Positions 26,922-34,425 of a DNA stretch of 64,000 nt are shown piece after piece (position 1 is the stretch's first letter; each line of letters opens with the position of its first letter). Below the pieces are notes generated by a model, which saw only the letters and a program-made list of their open reading frames with translations, made no database searches and was not told the origin of the DNA. Origin of the DNA: an uncultured Alphaproteobacteria bacterium (GTDB lineage: Bacteria; Pseudomonadota; Alphaproteobacteria; RF32; CAG-239); NCBI GenBank assembly GCA_934254675.1, contig CAKQLP010000007.1:23969-87968 (forward strand), written 5' to 3'. The position numbers were made by a program, and so were the translations under genes.

Positions 26922-26930
26922 GCCAAATTT

Positions 26931-26964
26931 AGAGATTACTGTTAAAAACAGTAATCTCTTTTTT
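26931..26964 (+). terminator. Intrinsic terminator of the small membrane protein gene
   Basis: AGAGATTACTGTT / AACAGTAATCTCT, perfect 13-bp stem with a 3-nt loop, then TTTTTT. Confidence 0.88.
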
Positions 26965-27027
26965 GTATAAAAAAAATAGCTCTAAAGTATAAAACCTAGA
27001 ACTTAAACCCCCAAATAAATCAAAATG

Positions 27028-27140
27028 AAGCGGCGGGGAGTTCGCAAATCACGATTCAGAATATGATCTCTTACGCCTTTCAAGTATTAGAACCGATTAA
27101 TACTTTTTGGACATACGCGTAAGACTCCCCTGCCATAGGC
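27028..27140 (+). ncRNA. Candidate structured RNA, possibly 6S RNA
   Basis: In a 392-nt gene-free gap. Nested helices: GGCGGGGAGT (27032-27041) with ACTCCCCTGCC (27124-27134); TCTTACGC (27069-27076) with GCGTAAGA (27117-27124); AAGTATTA (27082-27089) with TAATACTT (27098-27105). The left strand has a large unpaired bulge containing TTCGCAAATCACG, as in the asymmetric central bubble of 6S RNA. A second possible pairing is GATTCAGA (27053-27060) with TCTGAATC (27174-27181), which would extend the RNA to about 27190. A weak promoter (TATAAA near 26989) suggests the plus strand. Strand and identity are uncertain. Confidence 0.45.
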
Positions 27141-27313
27141 AGATATATTCTTATCGGGAAAATATACAAGCCCTCTGAATCTATATTTTTTTGCGATATT
27201 TTGCAGGCTACTTGTTAAGATTTTGAAAACCTGTCACAACCACGCTGCTTTGAGTAATATATAAAATTTTATAGCATAAAGCAACAACTTTTTCTTAATT
27301 ATACCAAAATTAT

Positions 27314-27742
27314 CTAATTTATACCAAAATTTTTAGCAAATTCAAACTTATCGACATTATTAATCTGCTTTATTTTATTATTTTTCAGAATATTAGGCAA
27401 TTCAATTGAAACAAAAGTGCTTTTAGGGTCGGCATTAGCGACAAACGCCTTGATATTTCCAGAAGCAGCCGCAATAAAACGAGCGGACGCCACTGCCCAG
27501 ATTTTTAAAATTTCACTATTTGGACAATCATTTCCTGTTTCCAGTCCTAAAGCTATCAAATTTTTACCACATGGCGTGTCATCCAAAGTGTAGCATGATT
27601 TATGTTCTTTTAAATATGCCAACGCCTTATCTTTATTTTCCCGAGTCGGCAAATAACTTATGCTGTACAACACAACACTGTCTTTAGGCGTAGAAACATC
27701 ATCATTTTTTGCTATTTTATAAGCTTCAGCGAGTTTGTCCAT
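27314..27742 (-). CDS. Hypothetical protein downstream of HAD phosphatase
   Basis: 142 residues from ATG 27742, chosen because GGGAGA lies just upstream. Soluble, with four Cys (CYTLDDTPCG and NDCPN) and no signal peptide. No family recognised. Its start overlaps the end of the HAD gene by 17 nt, so it is probably translated from the same mRNA and may work with it. Confidence 0.6.
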   Translation of the reverse strand: MDKLAEAYKIAKNDDVSTPKDSVVLYSISYLPTRENKDKALAYLKEHKSCYTLDDTPCGKNLIALGLETGNDCPNSEILKIWAVASARFIAAASGNIKAFVANADPKSTFVSIELPNILKNNKIKQINNVDKFEFAKNFGIN

Positions 27743-28412
27743 AATTTTTCTCCCAAATTTTATTTTTTTCAAACAATGTTCTAAGTTGTGTTTCCAAATC
27801 ATTATCCGAGGTCACCAAGCTTCCCTCAATTCCAATCTGCTTGGCCTTTTGAAGATTAGGCAAAGAATCGTCAAACAAAAAACAATCTTCACCTTTAGCT
27901 TCAATATTTTGTAGAAAATAAGTAAAACCTTTTTCACTTTGTTTGGGATGAAAACAACCATCTTTCTCCGTCGCCGTGATATCATAAATCACAACCCCTC
28001 TTTGAGAAATTTCGTCTGCCGTTTCATGAAAAACTTTTTGCAAAACGCAGTCAATGTGCTCATAGCTATTGTTACTAAGTATAAAAACCTTCTTTTGACT
28101 GACAAGCCGATTTAACATCTTTTTCAAATTCGGATTATATTGAATAGCGCTGTAATCCGTCGCTTTCACCATTTTTTGCCGATACAAATCAAAACTATAC
28201 CCTGTTTCATCACAAATATGTTTAATAAAATTAAAAGCGCCAAAATGTCTGAGCCGAATCGATTTTTCTGAAATTTGTTTTTGCTGTTCTCCGGTCAATC
28301 CGACATCTTCACGATAAACTTTTTTCATTGCCGCAACAATTTGCGCCAACCCTAATTCAGCTTGTGGATACAATACACCATCGCAATCTATAATGAACAC
28401 ACTTTTATTCAT
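27726..28412 (-). CDS. HAD hydrolase, pyrimidine 5'-nucleotidase type
   Basis: 228 residues from ATG 28412, which overlaps the DUF4167 stop by 8 nt. HAD motifs are visible: I FIIDCDGVLYP (residues 5-15, nucleophile Asp), II FILSNNSYEH (near 112), III with Lys near 150, IV LFDDSLPNLQKA (near 180). The pattern matches subfamily IA variant 3 Ssm1/Sdt1-like 5'-nucleotidases often present once in alphaproteobacteria. It probably dephosphorylates a small phosphorylated metabolite. Confidence 0.85.
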   Translation of the reverse strand: MNKSVFIIDCDGVLYPQAELGLAQIVAAMKKVYREDVGLTGEQQKQISEKSIRLRHFGAFNFIKHICDETGYSFDLYRQKMVKATDYSAIQYNPNLKKMLNRLVSQKKVFILSNNSYEHIDCVLQKVFHETADEISQRGVVIYDITATEKDGCFHPKQSEKGFTYFLQNIEAKGEDCFLFDDSLPNLQKAKQIGIEGSLVTSDNDLETQLRTLFEKNKIWEKNYGQTR

Positions 28413-29025
28413 TTGACTCCGCTTTTGTCGCTTCAATATTTTTAGCAACGCGCCGGCGGCTAACAATACGCCGACGAGAATTTGCAGTCTCTTCTAAATT
28501 TTTTTCGGGATTGTCATTTTCATTTGTTTGTTTTGCACCGTCCGCAACTTCAACAACCGTAAAGCTTCTTTTTTTTCTTGGTTTTGCCACTGTTTTAGTT
28601 TCTTCATCATCTTTTTTAACTTCTGATGAAAAATTCGAAACATTTGCCTCTGTCTCAACAAGATTATTATTAGCTACCGCATTTTCATTTTCTTCAGCTT
28701 GAGAAGATACTTCTTCTACTTTATCCGGTTCAGTATTTTCCGCTGACATTGAAGCATTGTTTTGCTCTAAAACATTATCTTTATTTTGATTTTTACGTTC
28801 ATTTATTTCCGTCACAATTTTACGATAGTGTTCAGCATATTGGCGAAAAACTTCCATTTGCACATAATCCCCGTTATTATGCGCTTCTTTGGCCAATTCA
28901 TTATATTTTTTTATCAAATCCAAGGCGGTACCGCTCAATTTACCGGCAGAACTAACGCTATCAAACTTATAGTTTAAAGAATATATCGTATTTCCACGAA
29001 ACTTATTATTATTTAATTTTTTCAT
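28405..29025 (-). CDS. DUF4167 domain protein
   Basis: 206 residues from ATG 29025 (GAGTGG upstream; the longer frame has no site). Residues 8-80 contain the DUF4167 pattern: NTIYSLNYKFDS, GTALDLIKKYNELAKEAHNN and AEHYRKIVTEI. Residues 85-206 are acidic/basic low-complexity with RKKRSFTVVEV and RRRIVSRRRV. The family is nearly restricted to alphaproteobacteria and is usually next to prmC, as here. It may bind RNA; its function is not established. Confidence 0.85.
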   Translation of the reverse strand: MKKLNNNKFRGNTIYSLNYKFDSVSSAGKLSGTALDLIKKYNELAKEAHNNGDYVQMEVFRQYAEHYRKIVTEINERKNQNKDNVLEQNNASMSAENTEPDKVEEVSSQAEENENAVANNNLVETEANVSNFSSEVKKDDEETKTVAKPRKKRSFTVVEVADGAKQTNENDNPEKNLEETANSRRRIVSRRRVAKNIEATKAESNE

Positions 29026-29137
29026 ATAAAACCACTCAAAAATAATCTCTTCAAAGAGATTTATCATTAAAACTTTACTAAGGGTGAAAAGAAATGCCCT
29101 GTTTTTTTATATACTCATTATTTTGAAATTGTGCAAC

Positions 29138-29980
29138 TTATTTTTGTAAAATTACACAACGGTCTATGCCGGACAAATCCGGCACAATTTCAATCAAATG
29201 CAAACCATTTTGTTCAAAAATTTTTGCAATTGACAAGGCCTGTCCAATGCCTGCTTCTAATAAAACATACGCGTTATCTTTTAACAACATCGGCATCCAT
29301 TCTGCTATTTTTTTGTAACTTTCATAACCGCTTTCGCCGCCATCCAACGCCAACAGAGGATCATAATTTTTTACCTCAGCTTGCAAAGAACTTATATCAT
29401 TTTGCGGAATATACGGCGGATTAGAAACTATCAACTGAAATGCTTCGGAAAAATTTTTTAAAAAATTTTGCTCAAACCAACTTGCTTGAATAAAATTTAA
29501 TCTTTCCATCACATGCAAATTTAAAGCATTTTTCTTTGCCACATTCAAGGCCTGTGAGGAAATGTCAACAGCCCAGCCTCGTGCTTTTAATCGTTCGCTC
29601 AAAATGGATTCAATAATACACCCGCTACCTGTGCCCAAATCCAATATATTTGCCTGACTATCGTTTGGAAGCAAATCCAGTGCTTTTTCTACTAAAATTT
29701 CTGTATCCGGCCTTGGAGATAAAACATATTCATTTGTAAAAAAATCATATTTATAAAAACTTTTTTTTCCAATAATTTTATCTAAGGGACAATGATTTAT
29801 TCTTTTTTGCACAACTTCTTCAATTTTTTGCTTTTCTTTATCGTTAACCGCGCACCCTGAATAAATTTCAGAAACATTTTTATGTAATACATACGCAAAA
29901 ATCTCACGAGCTTCCAAACGTGGGCTGGAAATTTGAGCAGTGGCCAGAAGATTGACTATTTCCGTGAAAAAATCAGACAT
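29138..29980 (-). CDS. prmC: Release factor glutamine methyltransferase PrmC
   Basis: 280 residues. SAM-binding LDLGTGSGCI (near 115) and the catalytic SNPPYIP (near 186) are present. It methylates the Gln of the GGQ loop in RF1 and RF2. prfA, its target, is at 44944-46014 in this window rather than directly adjacent, as it is in many relatives. It lies 1 nt after rpoH on the same strand. Confidence 0.95.
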   Translation of the reverse strand: MSDFFTEIVNLLATAQISSPRLEAREIFAYVLHKNVSEIYSGCAVNDKEKQKIEEVVQKRINHCPLDKIIGKKSFYKYDFFTNEYVLSPRPDTEILVEKALDLLPNDSQANILDLGTGSGCIIESILSERLKARGWAVDISSQALNVAKKNALNLHVMERLNFIQASWFEQNFLKNFSEAFQLIVSNPPYIPQNDISSLQAEVKNYDPLLALDGGESGYESYKKIAEWMPMLLKDNAYVLLEAGIGQALSIAKIFEQNGLHLIEIVPDLSGIDRCVILQK

Positions 29981-29981
29981 T

Positions 29982-30902
29982 TTAAGCCGCTTTAGTCATA
30001 GCGGCACGCACTTCCGCCGAAAGTTTTTCAAAGGCTTTTTTCTCTATTTGTCGCACGCGTTCGCGGCTGATATTAAATTTTGCGCCAATATCTTCCAAAG
30101 TTTGCGGATTGTCGGTCAACATTCGTGTTTTGACAATGTATTGCTCACGTTCATTTAGTTTTTCTAAACAAGATTGCAAAATCTTACGCCGCATTTCCGC
30201 TTCTTGCTTTTGCTCTAAGCGCCCTTCGATATTTTGAGTTTTATCCGCCAACAAATCTATTTTTTCAACTTGTTCATCATCGTTGTTATGAGCGGCTGTG
30301 TTCAGAGAAGTGTCGCCGCCAATGCGCTGATTCATTTCAACAACCTCTTTTTCATCAACAACCAATTCTTGAGCTATTTGTTTTACAACAGATGGTTCCA
30401 GTTCTTTATTTTCATATATACCCAAACGGGCTTTAATTCGTCCTAAATTATAAAAAAGCTTCTTTTGCGCCGCTACTGTTCCGATTTTCACCAAAGACCA
30501 AGAGCGCAGCACAAAATCATTCAAAGCCGCCTTTATCCAAAGAATGGCATAGGTTGACAAACGTACATTTTTATTGATGTCAAACTTTTTAACAGCCTGC
30601 ATCAGTCCAATATTCGCTTCTGAAATTAAATCAGCTGTCGGCAAGCCATAACGACGATACGTCAGAGCAATCTTAACAGCCAGACGCAAATGTGATGTAA
30701 TTAATTTTTGCGCCGCTGCCAAATCTCCTTTTTCCTTAAACTCGTGTAATAATAAAGTTTCTTCTTCCTCACTTAAAACCGGAAACTTTTTAATTTCTTC
30801 CAAATAAGCATGTAAGCCATTTTCTTCCGACAAGACCGGAAGATTATTTTTTCCCTCATATAAAACAAGATTTTTATGTTCTGAGCTTTCCACTTTTTTC
30901 AC
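29982..30902 (-). CDS. rpoH: RNA polymerase heat-shock sigma factor RpoH
   Basis: 306 residues from a GTG at 30902 that overlaps the upstream stop (GTGA), which indicates translational coupling. Sigma-70 region 2 is around LITSHLRLAVKIALTYRRYG and DLISEANIGLMQAV, with LSTYAILWIKAAL for promoter melting. The RpoH box is SWSLVKIGTVAAQKKLFYNL (about 135-154). Region 4 HTH is TLEDIGAKFNISRERVRQIE. It directs transcription of heat-shock genes; the dnaK promoter at 17902-17932 fits its consensus. Confidence 0.93.
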   Translation of the reverse strand: MKKVESSEHKNLVLYEGKNNLPVLSEENGLHAYLEEIKKFPVLSEEEETLLLHEFKEKGDLAAAQKLITSHLRLAVKIALTYRRYGLPTADLISEANIGLMQAVKKFDINKNVRLSTYAILWIKAALNDFVLRSWSLVKIGTVAAQKKLFYNLGRIKARLGIYENKELEPSVVKQIAQELVVDEKEVVEMNQRIGGDTSLNTAAHNNDDEQVEKIDLLADKTQNIEGRLEQKQEAEMRRKILQSCLEKLNEREQYIVKTRMLTDNPQTLEDIGAKFNISRERVRQIEKKAFEKLSAEVRAAMTKAA

Positions 30903-31543
30903 CAATTATAAATAAAAGTAGATTTATCCAATTCTTCAATTGAGTTCATTACATTTGGAACAACGACTTTATAATATTCCAAATACGGATAAATAATCAC
31001 ATACACATCTTTAAGATTATATGCCTTATTCATATTGGAACTTTTGCAAACATGCAAAATTTTTCTTTTTTCATTGATGCGCAAATACGCGTCAGCGGAA
31101 GCTGCTTGAAAATTAGCTTTGCTGTCTATTTTTTCACCGGTCACATCAACAAAATCAGGTAAATTTTTCAGCATTAAAATACGATTTCGTTTTTCTATCA
31201 CAGAATTAGTCGCATATATGTTAAGGTTATTCAGCATAAAAGCTTCCACTTGTTTTTTCAAGTTTGGAGAATCACATGGCAAATCCGGCAAAGGAACATC
31301 TTCTTCAATATAATCCAAATCGGAGTTGCTTTCTTGCATTTGTTCGCTTTCAGACATGCGTGTCGCCAACGGTTTTACTTCTGTGCTTGCGTCAAAAACA
31401 TCATCTTCGGCTTTTAATTCAATTTCCGGAATTTTTTTTGTGACATATCCGTCACGCATTATTTCCGTGATGTCCTCAGCCTGACAATTTAAAATAAAAC
31501 CTAAAACACTTAATGTGGTTAAAGCAAACAAGTTTTTATTCAT
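30899..31543 (-). CDS. Hypothetical exported protein
   Basis: 214 residues. Signal peptide MNKNLFALTTLSVLGFILNC with possible cleavage after QA (residue 22). The mature protein is mixed, with no repeats and few Cys. No family recognised. AAGGAG precedes the ATG, and its stop overlaps the rpoH start by 4 bases, so it is in one transcription unit with asnS (upstream), rpoH and prmC. Confidence 0.6.
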   Translation of the reverse strand: MNKNLFALTTLSVLGFILNCQAEDITEIMRDGYVTKKIPEIELKAEDDVFDASTEVKPLATRMSESEQMQESNSDLDYIEEDVPLPDLPCDSPNLKKQVEAFMLNNLNIYATNSVIEKRNRILMLKNLPDFVDVTGEKIDSKANFQAASADAYLRINEKRKILHVCKSSNMNKAYNLKDVYVIIYPYLEYYKVVVPNVMNSIEELDKSTFIYNW

Positions 31544-31552
31544 ATTTTCTCC

Positions 31553-32941
31553 TTAAAAACTAATCGACTTCGGCGTACGCGGGAATGGAATAGTGTCTCG
31601 GATGTTGGCAATACCTGTCACCAGCATCATCATGCGTTCAAATCCCAGGCCAAAGCCAGCATGCGGCACACTGCCATATTTGCGAGAATCCAAATACCAC
31701 GAATAATTTTCAATATCCATGCCTAATTCTTTAATTCTGGAAACCAATACATCATAGCGGTCTTCACGTTGTGAACCACCAATCAATTCACCAATTCTCG
31801 GAACCAAAACATCCATTGCGGCAACGGTTTTACCATCTTCATTTAAACGCATGTAAAAGGCTTTGATTTCTTTTGGATAATCACGCACAATCACCGGACG
31901 CTTAAAATGCTCTTCCGCCAAAAATCTTTCATGTTCGGTTTGCAAATCAATGCCGTATTCCGGTTCATATTCAAATTTTCGGCCGGATTTTTTCATTATT
32001 TCAATCGCTTCAGAATATGTAATCCGCGCAAAACCATTTTCAACAATATTGGACAGCGTTGATTTAAGTGTTGGATCAACAAATTTTTCAAATAAATCCA
32101 AATCATCAGCGCAATTATCCATAATATCTTTAACGCAATAACGCACCATATCTTCAGCCAAATCCATATCGTCGGACAAGTCTGCAAACGCCATCTCCGG
32201 TTCAATCATCCAAAACTCAGCAGCATGACGCTGGGTGTTTGAATTTTCAGCACGAAAAGTGGGACCAAACGTATAAACATCACCCAAAGCACAAGCGAAC
32301 ATTTCTCCGTTTAGTTGTCCTGAAACGGTTAAACGAGCTTCTTTGCCAAAGAAATCTTTGCTGTAATCAATTTCACCATTTGGTAATTTAGGTGGATTTT
32401 TCATATCAAGAGTTGTCACTTGAAACATTTCTCCGGCACCCTCGCAATCGGATGCGGTGATTAGCGGAGTGTGCACATAGTCAAAACCGCGGCTTTGGAA
32501 AAAGTTATGTATAGCATATGACAAACGAGAACGCACACGAAAAGCGGCGCCATATTTATTGGTACGCGGACGCAAATGCGCTACTGTACGCAAAAATTCA
32601 TCCGACATGCCTTTTTTCTGCAATGGATAATCATCCGGAGCCAATCCGTAAATACTTATTTCTTTAGCAACCACTTCAAATTTTTGTTTACCGCCGGCAG
32701 ATTCCACCAAAGAGCCGTTAACAGCCACCGAAGACCCTGTTGTTAATTTTTTTATATCATTATAATTTGAGAGGGTGTTATTTGCGATAACCTGCATATT
32801 TTTTAAGCAAGAGCCATCATTAATTTCAATAAAGGAGAAATCTTTAGAATCGCGTTTTGTTTTTACCCAACCTTTTAGCAATACTTCATCTATTGTGCTA
32901 TCAGAGGCGAGCAATTGTTTGATTTTAGTTCTTTTTAGCAT
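31553..32941 (-). CDS. asnS: Asparaginyl-tRNA synthetase
   Basis: 462 residues. N-terminal OB-fold anticodon-binding domain (VLLKGWVKTKRDSKDFSFIE), then class II core: motif 2 FGPTFRAENSNTQRHAAEFW (about 225) and motif 3 GFGLGFERMMMLVTG (about 430). The AENS-T-RH motif separates AsnRS from AspRS. Having AsnRS means Asn-tRNA is charged directly. It is preceded by GAGGG and heads the asnS-30899-rpoH-prmC unit. Confidence 0.96.
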   Translation of the reverse strand: MLKRTKIKQLLASDSTIDEVLLKGWVKTKRDSKDFSFIEINDGSCLKNMQVIANNTLSNYNDIKKLTTGSSVAVNGSLVESAGGKQKFEVVAKEISIYGLAPDDYPLQKKGMSDEFLRTVAHLRPRTNKYGAAFRVRSRLSYAIHNFFQSRGFDYVHTPLITASDCEGAGEMFQVTTLDMKNPPKLPNGEIDYSKDFFGKEARLTVSGQLNGEMFACALGDVYTFGPTFRAENSNTQRHAAEFWMIEPEMAFADLSDDMDLAEDMVRYCVKDIMDNCADDLDLFEKFVDPTLKSTLSNIVENGFARITYSEAIEIMKKSGRKFEYEPEYGIDLQTEHERFLAEEHFKRPVIVRDYPKEIKAFYMRLNEDGKTVAAMDVLVPRIGELIGGSQREDRYDVLVSRIKELGMDIENYSWYLDSRKYGSVPHAGFGLGFERMMMLVTGIANIRDTIPFPRTPKSISF

Positions 32942-33069
32942 TTTACCCTCAGTTTAATAAATTTTACAAAATCTTCTGCACTATATAACATTCATCTTTA
33001 ATTGTCTAGCCTTGACAAACGTTTTTAGATGGATAATTATGAGAAAAGTTTAATTAAGGAGAAAACAAT

Positions 33070-33522
33070 ATGACAAATAAAATACTATACGTTTTACCAA
33101 TTGCCGCGGCTTTGACAGCTTGCGCCCCAAGCATTGGCAGCAACGATTACAGCTATTCTTCGGTAGGACAAGCCAGCAGCACATTTCCATGCACTGTTTT
33201 ATCCGTACGTTCGGTTAAGGTAAACAGCAGTGGCGGAACCGGAACAGTTATCGGCGGCGTGGCCGGCGGTGTGGCTGGTTCAACCATTGGTCATGGCAGC
33301 AGCGCTTCTATTTTGGGAGCTTTAGGCGGTGCGGCGGCCGGCGCTTTGGTTGGCAACGTGGCAGAAAAAGGAATTATGTCACAAGGCGGTTATGAATATG
33401 TGGTTAGAACGGACAATGGTCAGACTTACAGCGTAACTCAAGGCACGGATAATTTGATTGCCGCCGGTCAAAGATGTATGCTGATTAATGGTAATCCATC
33501 AAGAATTATCCCATATTATTGA
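33070..33522 (+). CDS. Glycine-zipper outer-membrane lipoprotein (SlyB-like)
   Basis: 150 residues. Signal peptide with lipobox LTAC (Cys18). Residues 55-95 form a glycine-zipper 2TM segment: GTVIGGVAGGVAGSTIGHG and ALGGAAAGALVGNVAEKG. C-terminal beta domain follows (YEYVVRTDNGQTYSVTQ). This matches SlyB/Pcp and the rickettsial 17-kDa antigen family, which sit in the outer membrane and help its stability. Single gene, AAGGAG before the ATG. Confidence 0.88.
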   Translation: MTNKILYVLPIAAALTACAPSIGSNDYSYSSVGQASSTFPCTVLSVRSVKVNSSGGTGTVIGGVAGGVAGSTIGHGSSASILGALGGAAAGALVGNVAEKGIMSQGGYEYVVRTDNGQTYSVTQGTDNLIAAGQRCMLINGNPSRIIPYY

Positions 33523-33582
33523 TAATTTCTGCAAAAAAAGTGTTGCGAAACAAAAATAATCGGTTAATATACCGATTGTTTT

Positions 33583-33673
33583 GGATAGATGGCCGAGTGG
33601 CCTAAGGCGCACGATTGGAAATCGTGTATACCTCTAAAGGGTATCGAGGGTTCGAATCCCTCTCTATCCGCCA
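33583..33673 (+). tRNA. tRNA-Ser (anticodon GGA)
   Basis: Acceptor GGATAGA pairs with TCTATCC, G discriminator and encoded CCA. Anticodon loop TTGGAAA within ACGA/TCGT. A long variable arm (CCTCTAAAGGGTAT region) and TTCGAAT T-loop are typical of class II tRNA-Ser. Confidence 0.96.
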
Positions 33674-33714
33674 ATAACAATAAAGCTCGCCTTATGGCGA
33701 GCTTTATTGTTATT
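33673..33714 (+). terminator. Intrinsic terminator of tRNA-Ser
   Basis: Perfect 19-bp stem, AATAACAATAAAGCTCGCC and its complement, with a TTAT loop, starting at the tRNA CCA end. Its 3' half recurs at 33858-33890. Confidence 0.88.
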
Positions 33715-33890
33715 CCGGCGGGTAAGGGATTTGAACCCGAAGAGAGAGGGTTCGACAAGGACGAGAGGCGGACGGAAGTACGCCGGCGAGGCAAAGCCGA
33801 GCGAGGACGCAGCGGCGTAGCGCTAGCGTAGCCAATCCCCTACTCCTGTCCCGTCTTTTATGGCGGGCTTTATTGTTATTCCGGCGGGTA
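33692..33890. repeat. 33-bp direct repeats around a GC-rich insert beside tRNA-Ser
   Basis: 33692-33724 and 33858-33890 are identical except for one base; both run from the terminator loop into CCGGCGGGTA. Between them is a clearly GC-rich block (about 33735-33830) with GAGGC, CGAGCGAGGACGCAGCGGCG type simple motifs, unlike the AT-rich surroundings. AGGGATTTGAACCC at 33724-33738 looks like an inverted tRNA T-arm. No gene is supported here. The layout suggests an integration/excision or duplication scar at the tRNA end. Confidence 0.6.
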
Positions 33891-33954
33891 TGTGCCTAAG
33901 AATAACACTTAAAGTGTGTCCCATAATACTTGTACATAAAAAATTCTTATACAT
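33891..33954 (-). pseudogene. Pilin start remnant behind RNA copy B
   Basis: On the minus strand, GGAGTTAGAAAT then ATG TAT AAG AAT (MYKN) at 33952-33954 matches the start of pilin copy 1 including its ribosome binding site. The match stops within five codons and runs into unrelated DNA ending at a stop before the GC-rich scar. It is a decapitated pilin gene: leader and start kept, pilin body lost. Confidence 0.65.
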
Positions 33955-33980
33955 ATTTCTAACTCCGCTTATTGTTACAT

Positions 33981-34009
33981 AAAAACAAAACCCGCTGTAA
34001 AAAAGCGGG
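33981..34009 (-). terminator. Attenuator-type terminator of RNA copy B
   Basis: CCCGCU / AGCGGG stem with a 7-nt loop followed by UUUUGUUUUU on the minus strand. Same stem as copy A with a different loop. Confidence 0.75.
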
Positions 34010-34180
34010 CGGATGTTGAGAAACCGTATCTGTATAAACGGCTCGGCTTATTCAGCACATAGCCTTATTCAACCGACATCCGTCCACAGGCAGAAATCGG
34101 CATATAAAATTAAAGTCGTTTATGCGTAACGACTATACAGATAAAAGGGTTCTCACGCCCTAGACAGACTATTGTCCATC
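33981..34180 (-). ncRNA. Pilin-leader structured RNA, copy B
   Basis: 200 nt on the minus strand with the same plan as copy A. 5' hairpin GAUGGAC-AAUA-GUCUGUC (7 pairs); long-range helix UAUCUGUAUA with UAUACAGAUA (34134-34143 with 34027-34036), a different sequence from copy A but fully complementary; hairpin 34115-34133; GCCGA/UCGGU hairpin; 3' terminator. The conserved AUAGUCUGUCUAGGGCGUGAG block is unchanged. It lies 26 nt before the orphan MYKN start and points away from the plus-strand pilin at 34426. Confidence 0.75.
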
Positions 34181-34311
34181 TGTTTTTTAGATTAATTTAA
34201 CCACAGAAAAATGTAAAGATTTTTTTTTCAAATAACTATGTTAAAATCAAGTAACGCTTTCTTAAATATTTCCAATTATAAATTATTTATAATCATAATA
34301 ATTTAATAATT

Positions 34312-34425
34312 AGAGGAAAGAAAGATGAAAAATAAGCTTAGCAAAGGTCTCTCTCTCTCTCTGTAAATCCTAAACATTCGATTTCAGAGCGTTTTAAAAC
34401 TTCTACACGCGGTTTTTGCCACTTT
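34312..34425 (+). promoter_or_regulatory. Phase-variable leader of pilin copy 4: start site and (CT)7 tract
   Basis: AGAGGAAAGAAAG then ATG (34325-34327) starts MKNKLSKG, followed by seven CT units (34349-34362) and an immediate stop (TAA). With six CT units the frame would run without a stop into the pilin frame open from 34426 (99 nt from ATG). The same leader with five CT units precedes the pilin gene at 54299. This suggests slipped-strand on/off control. Confidence 0.65.

Noticed and set aside
27028..27190. tmRNA, RNase P RNA or SRP RNA in the 27-kb gap
   Set aside because: No tag-peptide frame, no tRNA-like end, no GAGGAAAGTC block and no GGAAGGAAGC-type SRP tetraloop region.
33564..33831. 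Two short open frames over tRNA-Ser and the GC-rich scar
   Set aside because: They are translations of the tRNA and of simple repeats (for example ADREGFEPSIPFRGIHDF is a known tRNA-Ser artefact), not genes.
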